A stretch of DNA of 64,000 nt from contig NW_024467106.1 in NCBI RefSeq assembly GCF_017591425.1, forward strand, positions 24,232,501-24,296,500, given 5' to 3'. Made by a program: the position numbers and the translations under genes. The DNA comes from Ochotona curzoniae. Its lineage: Eukaryota > Chordata > Mammalia > Lagomorpha > Ochotonidae. The notes under the pieces are model-generated. The model had not been told where the DNA came from. It saw nothing but the letters and a program-made list of their open reading frames with translations, and searched no databases. Numbering within the stretch: position 1 is the stretch's first letter; each line of letters begins with the position of its first letter. Shown in pieces: positions 1 through 13,000 of this stretch.

Positions 1-1339
1 AGCAGGGACCATTCACAACCCTGCAATTTTGAAGATGAAGAGTGGCACTAATTTCCAGCCACATTAGACACATAATTATCTTTTGTGTTCTGTCATGCAT
101 GGCAATGTTCAGTATCAGAAACTTTTCCACTTGGGATTTCACATCATGATTTTTACCCAATGCCCTAATGATCCAGTGTAGGTGTCTTATAATTTCCAAG
201 GAAGTTTACTGGATCAGATTTAGGAGTGAGTAAATTGCCATTATGTGAACTTATGTCCCCAGTGGACCTCTGTGAATATTTTCATTTATTTCCTCACCTG
301 AATATGGTGTTATTGTAATAAGATTTGATGACACTTCAGGTCTCCATGAGTAAACCCAACTCAGATTTTTGGTCCACCATCCTATAAAATATTTGGCCAT
401 TAACCATTCCTTGGTATGCAGGTACCCAAAATATAAAATGTGGTTGGGTTTCCTTGATTAGCTCAACCAAAAGATAATATATATTTTCATTATGTTGTTT
501 AGATCACTTTCATCTAATGTGATTATTGAGGAATTTGGATATTGGACTACTATTCTGTCATTTTTCCCTTTTTCCTCTTTCCTGATCTATTACTAAATAT
601 ATTTATCATTGCATTTTATTTATGTGACTTTTGGACTTTCTTTATAGGATTTATGTTTAGTGATTGAGGCACATTGTATCTATGTAGTATTTCACTCTTC
701 TGGATTCATTTCTTCAAGTGAAATGTGAAATCCAGTAGTGTGTAGGTCTTTTTAGGCTAGTTGCTTAAGTTTGTGTCACAGGCATTACAGATGCGTGGGA
801 GATGAAGATGAGTGCAGGAGAAGAAAGAAAAGCATGTGAACAAGAAGAAAAAAAGAGAAACTAGACAACAAGGAGCAGTGAAAACAAAAGCTAGCCATTT
901 AATATTTTAACTTCTTCCAGAAAAACAAATCCAATTTTTATATTTTTTTTACTATGCACATAAATCCTAAATGGAATCCGAGACTCTCATTTTAATCCTA
1001 TAGAATGTAACAATATCACCACTAAGCATGCTTCTTCATTCTCTGAATGCTGCTTCTGGGACTTTGGCCATGTCTAAGAAAGGCTTACCGGCTGACTATG
1101 GGAGGAAGCAAGCCTTGGGGAATGTATGTGCAGGTTAAGAATAGAAAAATCAACACCAGATAATTAAAAAACCCATCAGACAATTTAAGATTTTTTTCTT
1201 CCACTTAAAGAGCTGCAGAAGCAAATGTTATTTTATTTACTCATTTACTGTCTTGCTATCCTCAATTCTGGAGTCCCAAGTTCTCTTGATGTCATTCTGT
1301 GCATAACTCTTAACTATCACAGAAGGTCAGCTAGAGAAA
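1..1339. other. 3' flank of SMC2, nothing recognised
   Basis: AT-rich unique-looking sequence with no gene, strong repeat or long frame on either strand. Confidence 0.5.
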
Positions 1340-1537
1340 AGTTCTCCAGCCTGGCCAGGCACCAAGAGCTTCATCTGGGAATTCCATGTTGAAGCAGGGG
1401 CCCAAGTATGTGGCTTATCCTTAGCTGCTTTTCCAGACACATTAGCGGGCAGCTGGGTTAGAAGTGGTGTGGCTGGGACTCAAACCAGTACCAGCTGCAT
1501 CACAGGCCTTATATGCTATGCTATAACACCAACCTGT
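1340..1537 (-). repeat. Old C-type SINE, 5' two thirds
   Basis: Decayed lagomorph tRNA-related SINE in inverse orientation, recognised by 'ccaagagcttcatctgggaa', 'gctgcttttccagacacatt' and the complement of the A/B-box head ending 'taacaccaacctg'. Confidence 0.6.
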
Positions 1538-1565
1538 TTGTTTTTCTTTTCATAAATTCTCTCTC

Positions 1566-1892
1566 TTAAAAGATTTATTTTAGATTCTTTATTGGAAAGG
1601 CAAATATAGAGAGGAGATACATCAGAAAGATCTTCCATCCACTGGTTCATTCCCCAAGCAGCCACACTGGCTGGAGCTGAGCCGATCTGAAGTCAGGAGC
1701 CAGGAGCTTCTTCTGGGTCTCCCATGCGGGTACAGGGTCCCCAGGCTTTGGGCCGTCCCCGACTGCTTTCCCAGGCCACAAGTGGGGAGCTGGAAGGGAA
1801 GTGGGCTGCTGGAATTAGAACTGTTCTCCTATGGGATCCTGACACATGGAAGGTGAGGACTTTGGCTGCTAGGCTACCACACTGGGCCCTGA
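1566..1892 (-). repeat. Lagomorph C SINE, full length
   Basis: Begins with the complement of the AATAAATCTT tail (aaaagatttattttagattc) and ends 'cacactgggccctg', the complement of the element's GGCCC head. The family's signature block (CTGGGAAAGCAGTCGAGGAC type) is complete on the minus strand. It lies in the 3' flank of SMC2. Confidence 0.9.
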
Positions 1893-2445
1893 GACCCTCT
1901 CTCTCAAGACTGGAACATTTCCACTGATCAATGTTCAAGTTATTTCTTTCCCATTGCAATAATTTTGCAAATAAGAGTCTTAAGTGATTTTAAAGCTGTT
2001 TCCATGTTATCAATTATGAAGTTTCCACTTTCTAGATCTTCACTGAGAATTATCTTCTCATTCACTTCAGTATTATTTGCTTCCACTTTCCAACCCTCTT
2101 TAAACAATGTAATAATTCTATGTAAGTACCCTATACATTTCCTAGCGTCTTTGAGTTTTTCTCAAGATCTTAGCTTTTGTTTTGTATGCCATGCAGTTTC
2201 AACTGTATCTGAAACTTTGAATATCTTATAGTTATCAGCAATCAATCACATCAGATATGGTACAAGTGAAGTCCAGATGTCCATTTATCATTTAAAACTT
2301 GTGTGGTATTATGTTGTCCTTTTAGAGTCTTGTTAGTGACCTACAGTTGACAGCACATCTTAGGTCAGTGCTATCCATAAGCGGTTCAGTGAGGAGATTC
2401 GGGGATCTTCTCCAGATCTCTCCTCTGCCAGAGCCCCCATACTTT

Positions 2446-2760
2446 AACAAAAAAAATAATTTCAAAGTTATACATACTGAGAGAGGGGAGGAGAGACAAA
2501 GAGCAAGATATTCCATCTGTTGATTCACTCCCCAACTGGCTCTAACGGCTGGAGCTGAGCCAATCCAAAATCAGGAGCCAAGAGCCTTTTCCGGGTCTAC
2601 CATGCGGGTGCAGGGTCCCTAGGCTTTGGGCTGCCCTTGACTGCTTTCCCAGGCCACAAGCAGGGAGCTGGATGGGAAGTGGAGTCACTGGGACACGAAC
2701 TGGCACCCATATGGGATCACGGTGCATGCAAGGTGAGGATTTTAGCTGCTAGGGCCCCAC
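2446..2760 (-). repeat. Lagomorph C SINE, full length
   Basis: Inverse copy from an A/T-rich end at 2446 to 'gctagggccccac' at 2760. The unit 'tgggctgcccttgactgctt' and 'gaactggcacccatatggga' identify the family. Confidence 0.9.
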
Positions 2761-4772
2761 TTCTGTGAGGGATTCTTCTCGGTCCTCTGGCTACAAAGCT
2801 ACTTTCAGTGCCCACTACTGTTACAAACTTCCTGTGAGGGTCTACATCAGCAGGTAAGTCGTGAGGAAAGAGCCAGATTTTCTCATGCCCTTTGGACTAT
2901 AGGGCCCATTAAGTTCTTCTGGTATCACAATGGGTTTGACTACATTTTAGATGCCCACACTACCATTGCTATTGTTGGTACATGTGTTCAGCTTCTCGAT
3001 TGGGGCTTCTATACACCCATGCTGGCACAATTCTTTCTTTAAACTCGAGTTTTCCTCACAAATATTTTTAGGGTTCCTTTTCCCCTGTTACCATCAAGAG
3101 GGAACTTACTGAATTTTTTTTCTATCTGCACTTGATGATTTGGGATACCCTAAAATATAAAGTGGGAGACATGAAACAAACACACACACACACAGGAAAC
3201 TCAAGATTAGTGGTTATTTTGGAATTTTATTTCCTTACAAATATCCTTGGTAGTTGCTTACTTATTAGAATTGCTAGTTCACGACTGTGGATTTTGTCCA
3301 GGGCTTTTGGTTGTAGTAGTAAGTGGGAGGAAAAGGGAGAGGGTGTGTGATTAAGATTTCAGTCCCACAAACTGAAGCCTGACAATTTCAGGAGTAAGTT
3401 TTTTTCAATCTTAGAAAAAGAAGATAATGAGTGTTACTGAATTATTATGGTGTATTAGGGCCGTGACATTTAAGGATAGAAAAACAACAGCAAAGAACAT
3501 TTATTAGTCTTTTTTGTTTAAAGCTGTCTGTACTTGATTGGTGTTAAACTAGGATGTGGATTCTATTCTTATACAGTAAATGATTTTCACCACTGCCTGA
3601 CAAAATAAATGTTTAAGTGTTCTGTTTGACATATGGGTCACTTACCCTGTTCATGAATAAAGACAGTTGTTTGACATTCATACTAGGCATAAAGATTTAT
3701 TGATTTTTAATGCATGGCCTTTATTCCCAAGTGAAACAATTCCTCAAGTAGTAAGGATTTTAGCACTGCAATTTTTTAACAAAAAAGTTTTAACATGTAC
3801 ATTTCATGTGTTAAATAGTGTCTCTATCCTCTGTACAAATTCCACATTTTAAAATGATTTATCAGAAACAATCCCTTGATGGACTAAATTAGTTCTTCCA
3901 GTTAAAGGGAATTTTACTCCTAATAATTATCATTTTCTATACATTTCTGTCTTGCCAAGTTCCTATAGGTATTTTGGTCTTGATGAAAGGCATGAAAGGT
4001 AATTTCATAAACTTTATTCTCTCTCTAGTGTTACTCTGAGTGAATTATTTCACTTTTCCTGTGCTGCAGTTTGTGAAAGTAGAACAGTACAATTTCATTA
4101 AGTGAAAAGACTCAAACTGACAGCTCGAGTTGCCTAGCCGTTAGTGCTGAAAATGCACTGCTACCTCTGCACACTGCTCTCAGCTCTGCAGATGCCATCT
4201 GTGTACTCTGCATCCAAGGCGAGGGCAAATACAGCTCATGTGATCCCACCGTCCAGGTGTTCCTGGAGAGTCCATTTGTCTTCCTGTAAAATGTGCTGGA
4301 AGCACAAGCTTTCTGCCCTGCTTTTCCAGTGGACAGCTATGCTTGGACAGGTTGTTAGTACACTGTGTTTTCCAAATCTAAGGGACAAGCAAATTATCTT
4401 TCAGAAATGAAATGTAAATTCATGCATTTATTATGTATTTCCTGAGATGTAAGTATGTACCAAGAACTGTGGTAAGATATAGAAATCAAATATTATTTCA
4501 TTCATGTAAGTACTATAGGCACTTAGGAGTTTTGGGCATATGACCAAGTAGTAAGTACCTTTGCTCAGCGAATCTGTGAACCAACAATCTGATTAGACTT
4601 TTACTAGCACTCTGAAGTACACAGTTTAACCTAATCACAAACGTGGCGGTTAAATTATTGTCAGTCAAGTTCAGATTCCCGTATCTCTTCAGAGAAATAC
4701 CTCTACCTTTATGTTCAGGCAGCCGTTTCTATTTAAGTAGAAATTTAACAAAGAGGCGTTGGACAATTACAA
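2761..4772. other. 3' flank of SMC2, nothing recognised
   Basis: Between two SINEs. Only a short (AC)n run is seen. Small open frames here have no recognisable protein similarity. Confidence 0.5.
3178..3195. repeat. (AC)n microsatellite, short
   Basis: 'Aaacacacacacacacacag'-type run, about eight dinucleotide units. Confidence 0.85.
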
Positions 4773-5070
4773 TTTTTTAAAAGTTATTTTTATTGGAAAG
4801 ATATTTACAGAGAGGAAAAAAAGATCTTCCCAGATGATTCACTTCCCCAAATGGCAGCAATGGCTGGAGCTGAGCTGAAGCCAGCAGTCTGCCAGGTCTC
4901 CCCCAAGGGTGGCAAGGTCCCAAGACTCTGGACCATCCTCTACTGCTTTCCCAGGCCTTAAGCAAGGAGCTGGATGGTAAAGTGGAGCAGCAGAAAATAA
5001 AACAATATCCATACGGGATGCTGGTGTTTACAGGCAGATTAACTGAGCCACTGGACCAGTCCCAATCACT
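4773..5070 (-). repeat. Lagomorph C SINE, moderately diverged
   Basis: Inverse copy from 'attttttaaaagttattttt' to 'ccactggaccagtccc'. It contains a few internal deletions near 4890. Confidence 0.85.
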
Positions 5071-8000
5071 TACGATTCTAAGCATGTCATTAATGTATGT
5101 TTCTCAGCAGCTGCCCACTCAGTATTCCACCAGCCCTGTTCCACAACAGAGCAAGGCCCAAGTCCCAGGCTCTTGTAACATATAACAAAAGAGCTGGGAC
5201 TTTACAGAGGATACAGATTGGATGACATTATGGAGCACAGTGTATTATAAACTTCAGCCAGAATCCCAGCCGTCCCCATCTCATCTTTGGGAAAGGGTAG
5301 GACTCACACCCCGGCCTCCCACATGGGTGCACGGTGCAGGTATTTGAGCCTCCTCAGTAATTTAACTGGCAACATCCAATTCTGGCATTCCGTTCCTATT
5401 TCCCTTCTGGCACACTCAGATCAGAAACAGATACACAGTAGGATAAACACTATGTCAATGCATTTTAAAGCAGTGTTTCAGTTTTCTAAGTTTACTCAGT
5501 CTCCAGAGTCTCACCCTTTCTATCAAGACACAATTCAACACAGTGAAATGCCTTGGGCAGACACAGGGACGGAAATGAGAAGTCAACCAGATCCTCTCAA
5601 CACCTTGGCAACTTTATGAAGTTCTATGGAACATAATTTGAAAACCATCATTCTCTCTCTCTCATCATATATATATGAACAACTGTTTTATAACAAGCTG
5701 TGAACAGCTTATTAACAGCTGTGAATATTTGCTTAATAGTGAGTGTCTGGGCATTTTATGATTTCTGTGCCTCCCATTTTTTCTTACGTAAGATTTTTGT
5801 CGAAACAACATGGTATCATTAGAACCAACAAAAATCACAAATGGTATCGCTTGCTACATTTTGGTTAAAATGAGGGCTTGGGGCCCTGCACCGTGGCCTC
5901 CCAAGAATGATGGCATCTGCCCTGAAAGCAGCTGTACACCTGAAGTTGGTACAAAGTCTCATGGACTGTACACTGCTCTCAAAGATTTGCTTAAGCCTCT
6001 TAAGCTTGATAATGGCTTCTGTATGTATGTTCCAATAAGATACTGTAAATCCCAATGCATCTAGTTACTCACAAATGCTCATTTTAATCCACAAAGCTCA
6101 GAGTTCTCCCCAGTGAGACTGCTACAGAACTGCACAAACATAAAGCAGGGCCAATTTAAGGCAGTTGGTGATGGGAAGTAAGTGAATATGAAATAGGAAT
6201 GTTTTTATTAATGTATCAAATGATTTTAAACAGTGTTTAAAATGATCAAGAATGGCTATAGGATCAGCAAAGCAGAGAAAGTTTGCTTTTGGGTGCCTTC
6301 TAATTTATGTCAGTTTTAGTAATTTTTCCTTCATATTCCAACTCATTTCTTAACTCTGTGGTGGTCTAGTTCCTAGGACTTAGTTTCTTCTTTGTTCTGA
6401 TTCTGCTTTCTGGGGAATGGAAATATATAAATAAACCCCAAGTCTCCAGGACTGCTTCCCTTTCCCATCACAATTTCACCCTCAGATGGTTCTCTGGCTC
6501 CTGAAATTTGGCCCACAGGATCCCACCAACAAGTACCAAGGGGCACTGTTCATCCCCAAACTTCCCAATGTCATCCGTTTTTCTTCTAAGATATGGAAAC
6601 ACCATCACGTAGACTCCCATGCCTAAAAATCCCAGAAGAGTTTTGCCCTTCTTACCAGGAGTACAGGCCCACTGTCGGGGGACCTGGACCTTTGCCTCTG
6701 TTCTAAGTGTACCATTCAGAGAAGTTGGGTCTGTAATATTTATGAAACAACATGCTGCATTGGCCTTTCCCCAGCTCTTCTACAAAAGAATGAAGGCCCA
6801 AACTACGAAGTTTTGGCTTCTTCCAAGTTTCCTTATGGAACAAGTTTTTCTCTCTGTAGGAGACTCAGGTCCCTCTGAATATGCAATTGTGAAAAAACCC
6901 AGGCCATGGGAAGAGGCTGGTTGACTCAGCCTGAGGAAACCTGAAGCAGCCTGCCCTGGGTTTCTGCCCCAAGAAAGCAAGACATGGTATGCTAAGGACA
7001 TCCTACAGGTGGTCTATTTTAGGAGAGAATAGCCTAGGTTCTGTACCAATCTCTGCCATCTTAAGCTGATGCGTTTCCAGCACATGGTCCTTTCGAACTA
7101 CAGATGAGAAAAAGGATGGTTTGAGCACAGCTGCAGATCTCTTGAGTCGTGGCGGTTCAGCTGTCAGAGTAAACTGCAAGCAACAAAGACTCTGTGATGA
7201 AACTGCAGCCAGGTAACCCTGATGTTCCAACACTTCAAGTCCTGGTCTTAGGGAGACAGGGGGTAAGGTTTAAAAGCCTAGCTTGGGAAGAAGCACCAAG
7301 TCATAAAAATTAGCCTGATTTCTCATGTACAGCAGTAACTCTTTCTAGTTTCTCAACTCTGGTTTTACTGAGCTTTCAATCATTCCCCTTCCTGTTTCCT
7401 TCTTTTGCCATTACAACAGTATTACCTGTACAGAAATTCAGTTCATGCTGGATTATTCTTATTGCAACAGTGTATTACCGGCTATGATTTGTTTTTGGCA
7501 TTGTAGTGCCTGGCTTTGCCTATCTTTGACATGTTCCAATTTGTATTGTTAAGGAGTCATTCAGGCAAAGTTCATCTAAAAAATTTAGGGAGCATCCCTT
7601 GCTCTGGTTCTTCTGTAATTTCTCCCTTCCCTCTGGAAGCAGAAATTATCCCAGTCCTCCAGACCAGGCCAAAAGCAGACCTTTTACTGTATTTGAAGCT
7701 ACCCCACAGCTGCAAAAACAGCAGCTGTGTCCTGACTGTTGTTAGTACTCAAGTCAGTAGTGCAAAAACACTGATTTTAATCTGTCCCATTCTCTTCCTC
7801 CAAATTTCATCTCCCATCCAATATCTTCCTATCGGGTACCTATTTCCGGTGTTTTTGCAAATAATCTTTATTATATGTGGAACTGTTGGCTTGTTAGGTT
7901 ACTCCATATTGCAAGAGAAAGTTTTTAGTCTTCCCTTTGCATTTCTTGCTAGCTTACCTGCAATGCCAAAAGCTAACAAAGATTCTTTCAATGACTGAGG

Positions 8001-9533
8001 TTCTTGGCCATTAACACTCACAAATGGCATACTGCTGATAAAGCGATAGCGCTTACATTTCATACAATGAATGCAAAAATCAGGGTTTCAATACCTAAGT
8101 GATGCTCAGGAATTATGCATTTCCAGAATAGAGATGTTCAACCAACAAAGTATATAAAAGTATTTCAAAATGTGAAAACTGAAATCTGAAACACTTTTGG
8201 TCCCCTGCAATTTATCCATAGTTTCCTAAGACCAACTGCCACCAATTCTATCTTGATTGCTGCTCAACTGTTGTCCCTGTGGGCAAATTTAACTTCTCTG
8301 CTTAGTTCAATTTCCTCAATTATTATTGTGATGATAAAACCAGCCCTTAACTCACTGAGTTACTATGAGGATAAAATGTAAAAATATATACATATATACA
8401 AATGAGCAGTGTTTGCCTTAAACAAAGTGTGATAATGTTATGTTGTATTGCTGATATGAAACATCTCTATTCCGTGCAATATCTTCTTCTAATCAAAGAA
8501 CAAGGATATTATTCACAAAAATTTAATGTATGTTTCAGAATTTCCGAAGAGCAAGATCATATACATAACACAAGCATTAGGAATGTATACAGAAGAAACT
8601 GCCAAAGGAAAGAAAATTAGTACATAAAGCAAAATATTCAACCTTGTTTTTAAACAGGAGATACAAGCTTTCATTTATCTTTGAGACTCAACTTTCTGTA
8701 GCAGCATTTTCAACTTTTCTCGCACAGCAGACAGAACCAGTTCTGGAATCAGTCCTTTCTAATTTGTCCCATGTTATGAACTACTTGTATGTTGTATAAC
8801 AGCTCCAATAGGAATAGAGAATGAAGGGTGAGACGTGCAATCCAGGGCTGGGAAGCATAAAGGATAATAGCAATAAAGACCAAAAATTCAAATCAGGAGA
8901 GGATACAGCAAGATTTGACTCAAGATCAGACTAGCTTGTGTCACAGCTTATAGGATGCAATCTGAAGGCACTGCTCTGGCATGGCCACAGATACGACAGA
9001 CAGTAGTAGAGGTGTTTGAAGCTCCATCTATCCAGGTCTAATGGAATTTTACCCTCTAAGTTGGAAAGCAAAATACACTAAGAAATACAATAATCACCAA
9101 ACTTTGAAGTTATTTTTGGTAGGACAGATGGATCTATATATCTATCAGACTCAAAAATAAATCTGATTTAGTCTGCTGGGCCCTACACTCATTCAATAGT
9201 AATAGGTCATTATTGACTAAATTATGAAAAGGTTGCCACAATCTTTAAAAACATTAGTTTTCAGAAAATCAGAGAGTAATTAAACATCCTCACAGCCGCA
9301 AGCATCTGTTAAAATACTTAAAAAAAAAAAAGTAAGGTTGTAAGACCCATTGTAAGTTTAAAGAGACATGATATTCAAGCATCATTAAAATGAAGTAATC
9401 AGTTTCCCAACTCGGAATTTGGCATTGTACCTCAAGGGACTAGCTTCCAACAGCTCAAGCGCATCCAAAAAAGCTTTTTTTTTGTTCCCATTGTTGGTCT
9501 AGCTACTTTATAATTCTTCCTCACCTAGATGAC
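5071..9533. other. 3' flank of SMC2, no gene recognised
   Basis: Mostly AT-rich. 6430-7260 is more GC-balanced but I recognise no gene in it. A 160-codon plus frame at 7516-7998 has no family signature and looks like chance. Distal SMC2 poly(A) sites could lie here. Confidence 0.45.
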
Positions 9534-9539
9534 TTTATT
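9534..9539 (-). terminator. Candidate SMC2 poly(A) signal
   Basis: AATAAA on the minus strand (tttatt on plus), about 390 nt past the SMC2 stop. It is the nearest canonical hexamer I see downstream. Real 3' end use cannot be judged from sequence alone, and further sites such as 7867-7872 exist. Confidence 0.4.
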
Positions 9540-9931
9540 AGCATCAAAAAATAAAAATATTACCTTAGGAATTAAACTAATTAAAAGCTGACTATCAGCT
9601 ATATTTATCACATAATTTAATTTCCTCTGTTTCTTTCTACTGTTGCATTGACATATAGAATTTGACAGCAACCAGGTATCTCATGCTCCCTAATGTATAA
9701 AAAGACATGCGTAAGAAAAAGCATTTGATGACAGACATAAAATCACTACCACGGTAATTGTACCATAGTTACACTAATTAAAAAGAAGAGTCTATGCTCA
9801 TTGTGATAAGTGATAGAAATGAAAATATAAGTTAAATAACAAAATTCGTTTTTAACACACTCAATCCCAAGCTGTAAGTTTGTACTTCAGAAGAGAAGCT
9901 GCAGGAGCACATCTGTCACTTCCACATGTGG
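9540..9931 (-). other. Probable proximal SMC2 3' UTR
   Basis: Unique AT-rich sequence between the SMC2 stop and the first AATAAA. No repeat is recognised. Its extent depends on the poly(A) site actually used. Confidence 0.4.
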
Positions 9932-10090
9932 TCACTTGGGTCCTTTTGCCTTGGATTTTTTCTCCTTTGGAATCTTTTCATTCTGACTTTGAGTAAATCT
10001 GGTTACTGTAGAAACACCATCCACAAACTTGGTTTTGAAAAGAACGTTTGCATTGTTGAACATACCTTCCTTCAGGGACACCACAATGAA
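9932..10090 (-). CDS. SMC2: SMC2 terminal coding exon, residues ~1140-1191 and stop
   Basis: A 159-nt exon from [20 protein letters not shown] through [10 protein letters not shown] to KSKAKGPK and TGA (9932-9934). Human SMC2, as I recall it, continues GAHVEV after PPK. Here the codons after TGA still read P-H-V-E-V. A GGA to TGA change in an ancestor therefore probably shortened the unstructured tail by six residues. The ATPase core is intact. Confidence 0.96.
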   Translation of the reverse strand, partial: FIVVSLKEGMFNNANVLFKTKFVDGVSTVTRFTQSQNEKIPKEKKSKAKGPK

Positions 10091-13000
10091 CTTAAGGTGG
10101 AAAAAAAAGACAAAACTCAATATTGAAAGAGTTCACACTTTTCTGGGGTTAAAAATTGGAGATACTTAAAGTAATAACACAATGATGTCCAAATGAACGT
10201 GTGACTTCAAATGAAAGTAACAAACAGTTATGCTATCAGACGTGTAAATGAATCTACTTTTCCATACTAGGTTTTACAAATCTCTTAAATTCAGTGCTTC
10301 ACTACCCAAGTAAATAGTCAACATTTCCTTATATTTAGTTACCATTTGTAGCCAATATTCACTGTTTTTTCCTAGTACTAACTACTATCCTAGTGAGATA
10401 TTTGTTATACATACACATATTCAAGATATAGTTATTTGAAAGCCTGAGTTAGGGAGAGAAATTCATTCCTCAAATGGCTGCAATGGCAACGGCTGGTCCA
10501 AGCTGAAGCCAGGAGCCAGAAGCTTCACCTATAGGTCCCATGTGTGTGCCTGGGCCCAAGCACACGAGCCAAGGAGCTGAACTGGAAATGGAACAGTTAG
10601 CATTCAAAAACAACTCCCCAGTACGGCCCTCAATGACTTCAACAGTTAGGTGGTATTTCAGTCACATAAAAAGCTTACGCATTTCCAACAGCTCCACCCC
10701 ACCCCAGATTTGGAGGCTTTAACTTTAAAGTATTCTAAAATACATACAAACTCTTCTTAGCTTCAACAAGTTTTTTATTCTTTAATTTAGAGAAATGAAA
10801 TTTCCTTATTGAGTGCCATAGACTTTCTGATAGCTAAGGTATATCTCAGTTTTGATTGTATATCCTATGGCAGCTGGCTGAAGAAAAACAATTATATTAA
10901 CCCTAAACCAATTCTAAACTGGATTCTCCCTCATGCAACAAATTTGAATGTCTGGGTCTTTCCTCAAAGATATACTAAAACAATCTAGGATTATTTAAAC
11001 ATAAGCTAACATAAGTAACACAACGAATGCTTCAGAATACTCTTGAATCTTAAATATGTTAACACTGACCACTACAAAGGAACAGCTGTACAAAAGCAAG
11101 CATTCTGCACACACTGCAGCTGACAGTTTTCTTAATGTTTTTACCTGAGAATGTGTGAAATGAGTCCGCAACATCTGTCCGATATTCTGCGTATGAGAAA
11201 GATCCAAGGCCGCATCCACTTCATCCAAGATATAAATTGGAGCAGGTTTGAAGAGCAGCATAGACAGTATTAACGACAAAGCCACTAAAGACCTACGAAA
11301 AGTTGAGAGGAAGAAAGCTTACATTTAGTACTGATTACCAAAACCCTAAACCAAATTTGTAATCCTATTAGGACAAGCAGTTCTGGGTGAGAGTCATACA
11401 AAAAAATAATGTTTAACTTTAAAACCTCAGTTTTTCTGTATTAAAATAGCTTTCCATTTTTCTTTTCATAGCATTCTTTTTTTTTAACAAGACAATTTTG
11501 ATAATGTAATATTTTGGCAGCTATTTCGAAGAAAAGGTCATGTAGTTTCGTAAGCCCTCCCTTTTCCCTAGTTGCAGGTAAGAGAGGGTTATATCAACTA
11601 CCCAACACAACAGGCACCATTTGTAGAGCATGACTGACTTAGGTTGTGAGGCATGCACACATACAGATACTCTTCAGCACCATTTGCTGGTACACTAAAT
11701 AGGTTATGATCCATTACCTGAAGCATTTCAGTGTCAGTAGTTCAGCCAATTCTTATCAGAGAGCAGTTACACCTGTGCCCAGATGCCTTAGCTCCTATCT
11801 TCTACATTACTTATCACATCCCATAGCTACAAATGTTTTCATGCTAATCTGTTACTGGAGAGTAATAGTCTACATTCTTCTTAAATTAGGCTTTTAAAAT
11901 ATCTTTATAAAATATTTTCTAAAATACTTATAAATTGGTGTTGCATAAGTAGCCAAACACTTGTATCTACAGCATCAAAATAACTTAGAATACAGTAGAA
12001 TGAATAACCCAATGCTTATAGAATTTCAACAGGGTACTGATGAAAGAACAGATGGGGGGGGGAGGTTCTATAGTAGAAGGGAAGCAAGAATTTCTACAGT
12101 AGTACAGCAAAAAACAAAGTTGAACCACAAGAGACACTGCTTTTCGTTTTGCTTTTTCTATGCCAAACACTTAAGGCATTACGCTTTAAACTTACTGAGA
12201 GATATTTTCCTAATTAAGATTAAGAGTTTAATTGCTATACTGACTCACAATGTACCTAAAAAATAATTTTATTGTATCTGCAGTTTGTGGGAGAACAGAA
12301 TGGAGGTCCAGGCTCCCGGCCTCTGCCTGACCCATTCCTGGCTGCTGAACCCATTTGGGGGAAAAAAGCAGAGGTTAGAAGATGTGCCTTTCAAATAAAT
12401 GAATACATAAATAAACAGATCTTAAAAATATGTATTTTCTACATAATGATGCTGGGACCTAAATTGTGAGATTCAATTTTGATTAACAGGCAAGTCGAAC
12501 TATCTTTAATAACATTCCTAGATATTTTAAAATATAAATCATTAAAAGTATGAGCAGAAATGTATTTCTACTGAAGCCACAAGGATGTTCATGAAAAAAA
12601 TAAACTGATCGTGATTTCCTACAAGTAAGCGTTACAAGATGGCATTATAGATATGAAATCAGTTCAAGGGAGATGAATTTTACCTTCTGCAGGAGAAAAA
12701 ATTACAGATGTTTACATATTAAAATTAGTAATTTTATCTCAGGTTTACTTGGCAGCCTGCAGGGAAGACATTAAGTCACAATCCGTTTTAAGTGCCTACC
12801 CACGTGCTGAGTTTATGCACCACTGTGTACGGCAGAGAACGGGATCTAACGCCCTTCGTTCCCTTCTATAAATCAAGGCTCCATCTGGTATCATCTACTT
12901 TGGCCTGAGAACTTCCTTCAACCTGTAGTAGTTACGCCACTCAAGTTTTTCTGTAAAAGTCCTTGACTTTCAATCTGAAGAGTCCTCTGTTAGATACAGA

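Noticed and set aside
7516..7998. 160-codon plus-strand open frame in the 3' flank
   Set aside because: Composition and hydrophobic runs look like chance in AT-rich DNA. No family motif, no splice or promoter context, and no similarity I recognise.
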